A DNA stretch of 64,000 nucleotides, from positions 620,001 to 684,000 of the forward strand of contig CAWKLQ010000004.1 in NCBI GenBank assembly GCA_963850525.1, written 5' to 3'. This DNA comes from JAEMQF01 sp963850525. GTDB taxonomy: Bacteria > Pseudomonadota > Gammaproteobacteria > Burkholderiales > Burkholderiaceae_C. Positions within the stretch are counted from its first letter, which is position 1; the number at the start of each line of letters is the position of its first letter. Shown piece after piece: positions 35,182 through 43,346 of this stretch. The notes below the pieces were generated by a model. It saw only the letters and a list, made by a program, of their open reading frames with translations. It made no database searches and had not been told where the DNA came from. The translations under genes and the position numbers were made by a program.

Positions 35182-35772
35182 TCAGACCACGCGCTGCAGG
35201 GAATGCACGGCGCTGTCTTTCCAGATGTCGTCGGGGCTGACGAAAGCATCGTGCAGCTTGAAGTTCACGCCGGCGCGCTTGAAACACTCGAAGACGAGCT
35301 CGGAGCAGATGTACTTGCGGTCGCGCGTGCGTCGGCTGACCCGAAACAGGATGCGCAGTGCGATGCGCAGGATTTCGAGGTTGTCGTACGGTTTCGTCAA
35401 TTCATCCATGCCGAAGCTGATGGCGCGGTTCATCGCCGCGGCGTCGACCTCGGGTTGAACCCGCGCGACGACGATGTTGCCGCGGTAGGGGCGATTCCTC
35501 CCGTGGTAGTCCTTCAGGTATTTGGACAGCGGCGCGAGGCGCACCCCGATCATGGTTTCGCTCTCGAGCACGAAGACACGCTGCAGGTTGTCGTCTTTGT
35601 AGAGAATGCCGACGTGGCTCCACACCGATCCCGTGAAGCGCTGGATCAGCCGCGAGAATAGGTAGGAGCCCGAGCAGAACACCAGGTCGCCCGTCCGCAG
35701 GCTGTCACGCAAACCTACGTAGGGGGTGACGTTGAGCCGCTCGATCTGCCGCTTGGTCACGGGCTCGGCCAC
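35182..35772 (-). CDS. YiiX/YebB-like N1pC/P60-type cysteine hydrolase
   Basis: The 196-residue protein has the permuted papain-like pattern: LRTGDLVFCSG near 25-35, VWSHVGILYKD (candidate His) near 50-60, and the late cysteine in KYICSELVFECFKRAG. These match the YiiX family. Members are thought to be cysteine peptidases or amidases. No signal peptide is seen. It is divergent from aceE at 35865. Confidence 0.85.
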   Translation of the reverse strand: MAEPVTKRQIERLNVTPYVGLRDSLRTGDLVFCSGSYLFSRLIQRFTGSVWSHVGILYKDDNLQRVFVLESETMIGVRLAPLSKYLKDYHGRNRPYRGNIVVARVQPEVDAAAMNRAISFGMDELTKPYDNLEILRIALRILFRVSRRTRDRKYICSELVFECFKRAGVNFKLHDAFVSPDDIWKDSAVHSLQRVV

Positions 35773-35864
35773 GCTGTCTCCTCGTCTTCTATTCGGAATT
35801 TGTTCGATGATAGGGCTGGCGAACCGTTCTTGCCCCCCGAAGCCCTAGGTGTGATCACTCCCCC

Positions 35865-38621
35865 ATGAAACCCAGCGACCTCCCCCCCGCCAGCCTGAGC
35901 GCCGCCTTCTGGCGCGTCATCCCCGCCGACACCGACCCGGTGGAGACCCGCGAATGGCTCGACGGCTTTGCCAGCCTGGTTCGCGACGTCGGCACCGAGC
36001 GCGGCACCTACGTGCTGAGGCGCCTGCTCGATGAAGCGAGGCGCCTGCGCGTCTCCCTGCCCGCGGTGCTGAACACGCCTTACGTGAACAGCATTGCGCT
36101 GGACCAGCAGCCGCAATTTCCGGGCAACCTGGAGATCGAGGCGCGCCTGTCTGCCGCGGTGCGCTGGAACGCGCTCGCGATGGTGGTTCGCGGCAACAAG
36201 TTCTCCGGCGACCTCGGCGGCCACATCGCGACTTACGCGTCGATCGCCGATTTGTTTGAGGTTGGTTTCAACCACTTCTTCCGCGCCGGTCAAGGCGGCG
36301 ACCTGGTGTTTTTTCAGCCGCACGCGTCGCCCGGCGTTTACGCCCGGGCGTACGTTGAAGGGCGCCTTCCCGAAGCACGACTGACGCGGTTTCGCCAGGA
36401 AACGCTGGGCGCGCGCGATGCGAGCGAGGGCGGCGCGCCCCACGCGACCGACGCGACACCGAAAAACGGCGGCCTGTCGTCCTACTGCCACCCGTGGCTG
36501 ATGCCCGATTTCTGGCAGTTCCCCACCGGCTCGATGGGCCTGGGGCCGATCACCGCGATTTACCAGGCGCGCTTCATGCGCTACCTGCAGGACCGCGAAA
36601 TTCATCAGACGCAAGGCCGCAAGGTCTGGGCTTTTGTGGGCGACGGCGAGATGGACGAGCCGGAATCGCTCGCCGGACTTTCGCTTGCGGCGCGCGAGGG
36701 CCTGGACAACCTGGTGTTCGTCGTCAACTGCAATTTGCAGCGCCTCGATGGCCCGGTGCGCGGCAACGGCTCGGTCGTGCAAGAGCTGGAGGGCTTGTTT
36801 GCCGGCGCGGGCTGGAACGTCATCAAACTCATGTGGGGCAGCGACTGGGATCCGCTGTTCGCGCGCGATGTCGACGGCGTGCTGCTCAAGCGCCTGCATG
36901 AAACGGTAGACGGCGAATTCCAGGCGTACGCGGCGACCGACGGGCGCTTCAACCGCGAGCACTTCTTCAACAAGTACCCGGAGTTGCAACAGCTTGTCGC
37001 GCACCTGTCGGACGACGACATCGACCGCCTGCGCCGCGGCGGCCACGACCCGGTGAAGATTTACTCGGCCTACCACGCCGCGGTGTCGCACCGCGGCCGG
37101 CCCAGCGTGATCCTCGCGCAGACGAAAAAGGGCTACGGCATGGGCCATTGGGGCCAGGGGCGAATGGGTTCGCACCAGCAGAAAAAGCTCGAAGACGACG
37201 CGCTGCTCGCGTTTCGCGACCGCTTCGCCCTGCCGCTCAAAGACGATGCGGCGAAGGCGCTCGAGTTTTATCGGCCAGACGCCGACAGCCCCGAGATGCG
37301 CTATCTGCACGACCGCCGCAAACTGCTCGGCGGTTACCTGCCGGCACGCAGCAGCGTCGCGCCGCGCCTGGCGACGCCCGACGCGGCGGCCACCGCCAAG
37401 CTGATCGAACGCCTCGCCGGGCGCGAACAATCGACGACGATGGTGTTCGTTGCGCAGCTGACGCAGTTGCTGCGCGATGAGGTCATCGGCAAACGCATCG
37501 TTCCCATCGTCGCCGACGAAGCGCGCACCTTCGGCATGCAAAGCCTGTTCCGCGAAGTCGCGATCTACGCCGCGCATGGCCAGCTCTACGAGCCCGAAGA
37601 CAAGGACGAGTTGCTCTACTACAAGGAGTCGCGCAGCGGCCAGATCCTGGAAGAGGGCATCACCGAGGCCGGGGCGCTGTCCAGCTGGATCGCCGCGGCG
37701 ACGAGCTACAGCACGCACGGCGTGGCGATGCTGCCGTTCTACATCTTCTATTCGTGTTTCGGCTTCACCCGCGTCGGCGATTTGATCCTCGCCGCGGCTG
37801 ATTCGCGCGCGCGCGGCTTCCTGATCGGCGCGACATCGGGGCGCACCACCTTGTCGGGCGAAGGCTTGCAGCACCAGGACGGGAGCAGCCTGCTCGCGGC
37901 GTCAACCATCACCAACTGCCGCGCCTACGACCCGGCGTACGGCTATGAGCTCGCGATCATCGTCGGCCACGGCGTGAAGCGCCTGCTCGACGAGCAGTGC
38001 GACGAGTTCTACTACCTCACGGTGACGAACCAAAACCAGCCACAGCCTGTGCTGCCGGTGGGCATCGAGGATTTGGAAGAAGGCGTCGTGCGCGGCCTGT
38101 ACCGCTGCCGCGAGGCGCAAGGCGGCGCGGCGCAGGTGCGGCTGCTCGGCTCAGGTGCAATCCTGCTCGAGGCGCTCGCCGCCGCGGAGCTGCTCGCGCA
38201 GGACTTCGGCGTGCACGCCGAAGTCTGGAGCGCAACGAGCTTCACCGAACTCGCGCGCGACGCGCGCGAAGTGCAACGCGCGAACCGCCTGCACCCCGGG
38301 CGCGCGCGCGCGAGCCACGTGCAGGACTGCCTGGACGGCGCGCTGCCGGTGGTCGCAGCGACCGACCACGTGCGCGCCGTGCCGCAACTCATCGCCGAAT
38401 ACCTGAACGTCGCGTCGTACACGACGCTGGGCACCGACGGCTTCGGGCGCAGCGACACGCGCGCGGCGCTGCGCGCATTTTTTGAAGTCGATCGGTTTCA
38501 CATTGCGCTGGCCGCGCTCGAGGCCATGGCGCGCAGCGGCGCGGTAGAGCGCGGGCTCGTTTCGCGGGTGATCGAGCGTTACGCGATCGATGCGCAAAGC
38601 CGCGCACCTTGGGACGTTTGA
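35865..38621 (+). CDS. aceE: Pyruvate dehydrogenase E1 component (homodimeric, AceE-type), orphan copy
   Basis: The 918-residue protein resembles homodimeric E1 throughout. The N-terminal segment TPYVNSIALDQQPQFPGNLE fits, and the ThDP-binding motif VGDGEMDEPES lies near 257. GMGHWGQGRMGSHQQKKL and LSGEGLQHQDGSSLLAASTI are also present. E1 decarboxylates pyruvate and acylates the E2 lipoyl domain. Usually aceF and lpd follow; here the gene stands alone, between a hydrolase and a repeat element. It may be a secondary copy or act on a related 2-oxo acid. The C-terminal coding end is intact and stops at the edge of the repeat. Confidence 0.93.
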   Translation: MKPSDLPPASLSAAFWRVIPADTDPVETREWLDGFASLVRDVGTERGTYVLRRLLDEARRLRVSLPAVLNTPYVNSIALDQQPQFPGNLEIEARLSAAVRWNALAMVVRGNKFSGDLGGHIATYASIADLFEVGFNHFFRAGQGGDLVFFQPHASPGVYARAYVEGRLPEARLTRFRQETLGARDASEGGAPHATDATPKNGGLSSYCHPWLMPDFWQFPTGSMGLGPITAIYQARFMRYLQDREIHQTQGRKVWAFVGDGEMDEPESLAGLSLAAREGLDNLVFVVNCNLQRLDGPVRGNGSVVQELEGLFAGAGWNVIKLMWGSDWDPLFARDVDGVLLKRLHETVDGEFQAYAATDGRFNREHFFNKYPELQQLVAHLSDDDIDRLRRGGHDPVKIYSAYHAAVSHRGRPSVILAQTKKGYGMGHWGQGRMGSHQQKKLEDDALLAFRDRFALPLKDDAAKALEFYRPDADSPEMRYLHDRRKLLGGYLPARSSVAPRLATPDAAATAKLIERLAGREQSTTMVFVAQLTQLLRDEVIGKRIVPIVADEARTFGMQSLFREVAIYAAHGQLYEPEDKDELLYYKESRSGQILEEGITEAGALSSWIAAATSYSTHGVAMLPFYIFYSCFGFTRVGDLILAAADSRARGFLIGATSGRTTLSGEGLQHQDGSSLLAASTITNCRAYDPAYGYELAIIVGHGVKRLLDEQCDEFYYLTVTNQNQPQPVLPVGIEDLEEGVVRGLYRCREAQGGAAQVRLLGSGAILLEALAAAELLAQDFGVHAEVWSATSFTELARDAREVQRANRLHPGRARASHVQDCLDGALPVVAATDHVRAVPQLIAEYLNVASYTTLGTDGFGRSDTRAALRAFFEVDRFHIALAALEAMARSGAVERGLVSRVIERYAIDAQSRAPWDV

Positions 38622-38944
38622 TACGGATTCGCGTTCAATCGAATAGGAAGTGCGGTTGGCTTTCGGCCCAATGCTGACGTTCGATGTGGCCTCGAGGCTT
38701 GCCCACCAACCCTCGTCATCCCGGCGAAACGCCGCCCCGTGCTGCGACACGGGGGCCGGGATCCACTGGATGCACGCGATGAACGCTGCGCTGGACGCGC
38801 GACTTCCACGGGTGGATCCCGGCTTTCGCCGGGATGACGAATATCCTGCGTCGACGCGTGACCGCACCCAAAGCGGACGTTCAAACGTCAGCAACGGGCC
38901 GGCTGCAGCCACCGAATCTCATTCGATTGAACGCGAATTGGTAT
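38621..38944. repeat. Outer inverted-repeat element interrupted by the MITE-like element
   Basis: A 24-base sequence at 38621-38644 (core ATTCGCGTTCAATCGAAT) is repeated inverted at 38921-38944, with two mismatches. Without the inner 242 bases it would be a roughly 80-base palindrome directly after the aceE stop codon. The 38622-39045 gap contains this structure and no gene. Confidence 0.8.
38659..38900. mobile_element. MITE-like element, copy 2 (downstream of aceE)
   Basis: 242 bases are nearly identical to 14306-14547, with two visible substitutions. The left terminal repeat GCTTTCGGCCC is present. The last bases of the right terminal repeat (GAAAGCG in copy 1) are replaced by GGCTGCAG, so the 3' end is shortened. 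Like copy 1 it carries the GTCATCCCGG palindrome (38715-38838). It lies inside the outer inverted repeat. Confidence 0.8.
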
Positions 38945-39045
38945 GAGCACTCTGACCAGGTAGCGTCTCGGATCACCGGGTGCGCGTCGAACTTGCGCCG
39001 GCTTGGCGCAACTCGAGGGCAGGGGGTGCGCCGGTTTGCCGTGCC

Positions 39046-39744
39046 TCAGCCGCGCAAACCGAGCGCGGCCAAGGTGCGCGCGCCGGCTTCGCCGTCGGCG
39101 ACGAGCTGCTGCGACAGCTGGAATGCATGCACCGCCGCGGCGGTGTGCGGGCCGTAGATGCCGTCGATCACGCCGATGCGAAAGCCGCGCAAGTTCAGTT
39201 CGGCCTGCAGGCGCGCAATCAGCGCGCCTTTCATGTTCGGAGTTTTCAGGCGCAACACCAGCCCGGCGGGCCGGTACGGGCGCAGCAGGGAAGGCTCGTC
39301 GTAGCGAATCATCGGCGGCAGCACGCCCACATCCCAGCGCCGGCCGTCGACCTCGCCGCGGATCACACCCGTCGCCGTCGAGTGCGCCTCGACGGTCCCG
39401 CCCGCGCCGTCGCACATCGCGATGTGCCCGATGAGCGTGGGCGCCGGGAAGCGCAGCACGAACGCGCCGGGCGTCGACTTCGCCACGACGATGGGTACCG
39501 TGCAGCGCGCACGCTTCGCGTCGGCGCGCCAGTGGCCTGTGTAGGCATCGGCCGTGCTCGGGTGTTTCGCCTGGTCGCAGCCGAAAATCTTGCCACTCAC
39601 CTGGTAGACACACCACGACGCGAACTCGGCGCAGTCCCACGGCCCGGTCCAGTCGGGGTTGTCCTTGGGCACCTTGACGCCCAGCACGTAGCGCTGCTTC
39701 ACGTGCCGTGCCGCGAGCTCGAGCAGTTCTGCGCCAGTGGCCAT
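39046..39744 (-). CDS. NlpC/P60-like (CHAP-type) hydrolase with C-terminal peptidoglycan-binding domain
   Basis: The 232-residue protein has a candidate catalytic Cys38 in WDCAEFASWCVYQ, and candidate His107 (IGHIAMCDG) and His121 (VEAHST). A PG_binding_1-type domain follows at about 172-225, with ARLQAELNLRGFRIGVIDGIYG. There is no signal peptide. Such architectures cleave peptide links in peptidoglycan (endolysins, effectors, amidases). It is third in a minus-strand trio with a small helical protein and a lipoprotein. The gap to the helical gene is eight bases. Confidence 0.82.
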   Translation of the reverse strand: MATGAELLELAARHVKQRYVLGVKVPKDNPDWTGPWDCAEFASWCVYQVSGKIFGCDQAKHPSTADAYTGHWRADAKRARCTVPIVVAKSTPGAFVLRFPAPTLIGHIAMCDGAGGTVEAHSTATGVIRGEVDGRRWDVGVLPPMIRYDEPSLLRPYRPAGLVLRLKTPNMKGALIARLQAELNLRGFRIGVIDGIYGPHTAAAVHAFQLSQQLVADGEAGARTLAALGLRG

Positions 39745-39752
39745 GTTGCGTC

Positions 39753-40079
39753 TCAGATCACGACGGCAATCGCCGCCTTCACGCCGGCGAAAAGCGCGTC
39801 GCGAAAGGCGTTGACGGCGCGCTGCGCAGTCGCCTTGGTGAGAACCGCCACAGCGCGCAACTCGGCCTGCAAGGTCTTGGCCTCGTCGTCGAGTTCGGAC
39901 TTGAACGTGGCTTCGTCGATATCACCCACCGCAAACGCTTCGCCGATCTCCTTCAGCGCGGCTTCGTGACCTTTCGCGATTTCACGCAGAAAGTCCTCGA
40001 GCTGCGGCGCGTTCGCCTTCACCGCGTCGGTCGCTGCGCCGAGCGCTGATCTGAAAATCGATTCCCAGTCGATCGCCAT
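39753..40079 (-). CDS. Small helical protein of unknown function
   Basis: This 108-residue protein is rich in Ala, Glu and Lys and is predicted to be mostly alpha-helical. It begins MAIDWESIFRSALGAATDAV, and a hydrophobic FRDALFAGVKAAIAVVI closes it. An in-frame GTG at 40091 is an alternative start. No family is recognised. Its position between a lipoprotein and a peptidoglycan hydrolase suggests a shared envelope role, which is inference. Confidence 0.75.
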   Translation of the reverse strand: MAIDWESIFRSALGAATDAVKANAPQLEDFLREIAKGHEAALKEIGEAFAVGDIDEATFKSELDDEAKTLQAELRAVAVLTKATAQRAVNAFRDALFAGVKAAIAVVI

Positions 40080-40087
40080 GGCCACCC

Positions 40088-40603
40088 TCACGGTTCACTG
40101 TCCGGCGCCGCGGGGTTGCTGTCGGCGGCATTGAGCTGCTTCGACTTTTCGGCGCGCAGCGCTGCGGCAAAAAGGCGTTGGAAGCGGTCGCGGTGAATCG
40201 CCAGCAGCCGCGTGTTGTAGTCGTCACCGTTCAGGTGCGCCGCGCGGTACTTGACCCAGAAGTCGAGAATCGTCTTGGCGATCGCCTCCGAGTCGGTATT
40301 GAGCGGGCGCGACGCTTCGCGAACCAGCATCACGCGGATCGACGTCTCGACCCTGCCCCAGTCGTCGGCGTAGTCGCGGTAGCTGAGCGTTGCGGGACGC
40401 GGCGGCGTGGCACGCGCCGAAATCATGCGGTCGTAGAAGGCGAACACGGCAGCCGACGTGTCGGCGATGCCGCGCGCCGCTTCGGCGTCGTAGTCGGCGA
40501 CGAACTTGATGCCCGAACATGCTGCGAGCAGGGCGCTGAGAACCCCCATCACGAGCCAACGCCATGCGCCGAAGACGGTGTGGCGCCGCATTGCGAAGTT
40601 CAT
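40088..40603 (-). CDS. Probable lipoprotein of unknown function
   Basis: The protein has about 171 residues from the ATG at 40603; ATGs at 40630 and 40591 are also in frame. A signal peptide ends in the lipobox LLAACSG, so the mature cysteine is lipid-modified and membrane-anchored. The remaining domain (about 140 residues, helical, with SYRDYADDWGRVETSI and AKTILDFWVKYRAAHL) is not recognised. It is first in the trio with the helical protein and the NlpC/P60-like hydrolase. Confidence 0.8.
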   Translation of the reverse strand: MNFAMRRHTVFGAWRWLVMGVLSALLAACSGIKFVADYDAEAARGIADTSAAVFAFYDRMISARATPPRPATLSYRDYADDWGRVETSIRVMLVREASRPLNTDSEAIAKTILDFWVKYRAAHLNGDDYNTRLLAIHRDRFQRLFAAALRAEKSKQLNAADSNPAAPDSEP

Positions 40604-40765
40604 CGCGCTGGCCTCAGCATGCCGTGTCATTGTTCAAAGCGGCTGGCGGTGTCGTGGTGGAAAGTACCGAATTTTCATTCTAGGCGCCCGCCACAGCGCT
40701 GGGCGATCACGCGCCTTACCGCTGCTTACGCCTGCGGCGGCGCCGACTCATTAGCCTGCGCGGCG

Positions 40766-41356
40766 ATGGAAACTTCACGTCACGTTCGCAGCCGCGCCGG
40801 CCTTTGGCGCTATCGCATCGCGCTGCTGCTCGCCTTGGGCGGTTGCGGTGGCGGCGGCGACGCCGGCTCCGCGGCAGCGCCACCCGTCACGCCCACCCCA
40901 GCCCTGGCGGCGGCGTCGACCTGTGGGCTCGCCAACTTTCAGTCGACGGCGCTGGCGCGCGTCAATCAATACCGCGGCAGCGGCGCGAGTTGTCGAACCG
41001 CAGGCAGCTTCATGCCCACCACGGCGCTGCGCTGGAGCGGCGCACTGACCCAGGCCGCGCAAGCGCATTCGCTCGACATGCAGGCGAACAATTTCTTTTC
41101 GCACACCGGTTTCAACGGCAGCACGCTCACGCAACGCATCAATTCGACGGGCTACGCGTGGAGTGCGATTGCCGAAAACATTGCCGCGGGTCAAGCCACG
41201 GTGAATGGCGTGGTCGACGGCTGGATGGCGAGCGACGGGCATTGCGCGAACCTCATGAACCCGAACCTGGTGGACATGGGCCTGGTCTGCGTCGCCGGAA
41301 CGGCAGGCAATGCCCATCCGACGTACTGGACGATGGACCTGGGCCGGCCGCAGTAG
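40766..41356 (+). CDS. CAP-domain (SCP/PR-1-like) lipoprotein
   Basis: The protein has 196 residues from the ATG at 40766. The signal peptide ends in LALGGCGGGG, a lipobox with Cys at the mature start. The CAP domain follows: LARVNQYRGSGASC, RWSGALTQAAQAHSLDM, FSHTGFNGSTLTQRIN and AWSAIAENIAAG, then ASDGHCANLMNPNLVDMGL. These include the His and Glu of the CAP cavity. The in-window function of bacterial CAP proteins is not established. It is divergent from the lipoprotein gene at 40603. Confidence 0.9.
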   Translation: METSRHVRSRAGLWRYRIALLLALGGCGGGGDAGSAAAPPVTPTPALAAASTCGLANFQSTALARVNQYRGSGASCRTAGSFMPTTALRWSGALTQAAQAHSLDMQANNFFSHTGFNGSTLTQRINSTGYAWSAIAENIAAGQATVNGVVDGWMASDGHCANLMNPNLVDMGLVCVAGTAGNAHPTYWTMDLGRPQ

Positions 41357-41366
41357 CCTGGATCGG

Positions 41367-42539
41367 CTACTTCGCAGCTTCGATCACGCCGCCGCCCAGG
41401 CACACTTCGCCCTCAAAGAGCACGGCCGATTGCCCCGGCGTCACCGCCCATTGCGGTGCGTCGAAGTGCAGCGCAAATTCGCCGGCGTTGGCGTGCGCGC
41501 CGGCGCTCAGCGCGCACGCGGCGTCGGCCTGCCGGTAGCGCGTCTTGGCGCTGAATCGTGCCGGCTCGGGCGGCGCGCCAGCGACCCAGCTCGCGTCGAG
41601 CGCGGTCAAGCGCAGCGACTGCAACCACGGGTGATCGTGGCCTTGCACGACGATCAGCGTATTGCGCTGCATGTCTTTGCGCGCGACGAACCAGGGCGCA
41701 TGCTGAGCGCCGCCAAAGGCGGCGCTGTCCGGTGCCGCGCCGCCGCGCACGGATCGCCTCGGCTTCACGCCGCCGATGCCCATGCCCTTGCGCTGCCCCA
41801 GCGTGTAAAAACTCAGGCCCACGTGTTCGCCGACGGCGCGCCCGCGCTCGTCTTCGATAGTGCCCGGTTGATTGGCGAGGTAGCGTTGCAGAAATTCGCG
41901 GAACGGTCGCTCGCCGATGAAGCAGATTCCGGTGGAGTCCTTTTTGGCAGCGACCGGCAGACCCGCCTCCACCGCCAAACGCCGCACCTCCGTCTTGGGC
42001 AGCTCACCCACGGGGAACAAGGTCCTGGCGAGTTGCGCCTGGTTCAGGCGGTGCAAGAAGTAGCTTTGATCCTTCGTGCGGTCCAGTCCGCGCAGCAGCT
42101 CGAAGCGGCCGTCGCGCTCCCGCACCCGCGCATAGTGACCGGTTGCGATCGCTTCGGCGCCCAGGCGCAACGCATGGTCGAGAAACGCCTTGAACTTGAT
42201 TTCGGCGTTGCACAGCACGTCGGGGTTCGGCGTTCGGCCGGCCTGGTATTCGCGCAGGAACTCGGCGAAGACGCGGTCTTTGTAGTCGGCGGCAAAATTG
42301 ACGTGCTCGATCTCGATTCCCAGCACGTCGGCGACAGCGGCGGCGTCGACGAAGTCGGCGTTCGACGAGCAGTACCTGTCGCCACCGGCGTCGCCGTCGT
42401 CATCTTCCCAGTTCTTCATGAACACGCCCACCACTTCGTGGCCGGCGCGTTTGAGCAGCAGCGCGCTGACGGCCGAGTCCACGCCGCCCGACAGGCCGAC
42501 GACGATGCGTTGAAGTTTTTCTCGCGCGGCGACGTTCAC
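41367..42539 (-). CDS. mnmA: tRNA-specific 2-thiouridylase MnmA
   Basis: The 390-residue enzyme adds sulfur to U34 of tRNAs for Lys, Glu and Gln. The PP-loop is GLSGGVDSAVSALLL (15-29). The catalytic cysteines are C110 (PDVLCNAEIKFK) and C206 (STGICFIGERPF). TGHYAR and the C-terminal beta-barrel segment complete the family pattern. Length and motif order are normal. In many proteobacteria nudJ is its direct upstream neighbour; here nudJ is 1.8 kb away. Confidence 0.97.
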   Translation of the reverse strand: MNVAAREKLQRIVVGLSGGVDSAVSALLLKRAGHEVVGVFMKNWEDDDGDAGGDRYCSSNADFVDAAAVADVLGIEIEHVNFAADYKDRVFAEFLREYQAGRTPNPDVLCNAEIKFKAFLDHALRLGAEAIATGHYARVRERDGRFELLRGLDRTKDQSYFLHRLNQAQLARTLFPVGELPKTEVRRLAVEAGLPVAAKKDSTGICFIGERPFREFLQRYLANQPGTIEDERGRAVGEHVGLSFYTLGQRKGMGIGGVKPRRSVRGGAAPDSAAFGGAQHAPWFVARKDMQRNTLIVVQGHDHPWLQSLRLTALDASWVAGAPPEPARFSAKTRYRQADAACALSAGAHANAGEFALHFDAPQWAVTPGQSAVLFEGEVCLGGGVIEAAK

Positions 42540-42577
42540 GCGCCGATTATCCCGGCCGGCCTTAAAGTGCGGCCTTC

Positions 42578-43333
42578 ATGGACATGCAACTGCTGGGGCG
42601 CACAGCGCTCGTCACGGGCGCCAGCGCAGGCATCGGCCGCGGCATCGCGAAGGCGCTCGCCGCCGAGGGCGTGCGTTTGGCGGTCAGCGCACGGCGCGCC
42701 GACAAACTCGAAGAACTCGCCGCCGAGATCGTCGGCGCCGGCGGCGCTGCGCCAACCCTCATCGTGCAGGACATGCTCGCCTCCGACGCAGCGCAGCGCA
42801 TCGCGGCGGCGGCGCTCGCCGGCCTGGGCGCGGTAGACATCCTCGTCAACAACGCCGGAGGCTCGCGCGCCTTCAAGGAGCTTCACGTCGACGAAGCGGC
42901 GTGGAGTGAAGCGCTCACGCTGAACTTCCACCGCCCGCGCCAACTCGGCGACGCGCTGATCGACACCATGATCGCGCGCCAGTGGGGGCGCATCGTCAAC
43001 ATCACCGGCAAGAGCGAACCCGACCACGTGAATGGCGCGTTTTGCGCGAAAGCGGGCGTGCACAGCTGGGCGAAGGGCTTGAGCCGGATGGTGGGTCAAC
43101 ATGGCGTCACGGTGAACTGCATCGCGCCGGGGCGCATCCACTCCGAGCAGATTTTCCGCAACTACACGCCGCAGTACCGGCAGTGGCAAAGCGAGAACGA
43201 GATTCCAGTGGGGCGCTACGGCGAACCGCAGGAACTCGCCGATCTCGTTGTGTTTCTCGCGAGCCCTCGCGCGGGCTACATCACCGGCGCCGTGATTCCT
43301 GTGGATGGCGGTTTGCGCCGCTACCAATTTTGA
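42578..43333 (+). CDS. SDR-family protein with altered catalytic tyrosine position
   Basis: The 251-residue protein has the classical cofactor loop TGASAGIG (13-20) and NNAGGS near 91-96. It ends with VIPVDGGLRR. The active-site region reads VNITGKSEPDHVNGAFCAKAGVH in parts: residue 143 is Thr and residues 154-158 read A-F-C-A-K, so no Tyr occupies the usual YxxxK place. It may be a divergent reductase or a binding protein. It starts 38 bases from the divergent mnmA, and the Bug gene follows. Confidence 0.85.
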   Translation: MDMQLLGRTALVTGASAGIGRGIAKALAAEGVRLAVSARRADKLEELAAEIVGAGGAAPTLIVQDMLASDAAQRIAAAALAGLGAVDILVNNAGGSRAFKELHVDEAAWSEALTLNFHRPRQLGDALIDTMIARQWGRIVNITGKSEPDHVNGAFCAKAGVHSWAKGLSRMVGQHGVTVNCIAPGRIHSEQIFRNYTPQYRQWQSENEIPVGRYGEPQELADLVVFLASPRAGYITGAVIPVDGGLRRYQF

Positions 43334-43346
43334 AGGAGCTCATCGC

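Noticed and set aside
35757..37874. 705-codon open frame antisense to aceE
   Set aside because: Its sequence is Arg/Ala/His-rich without motifs, and it shadows a well-conserved E1 gene.
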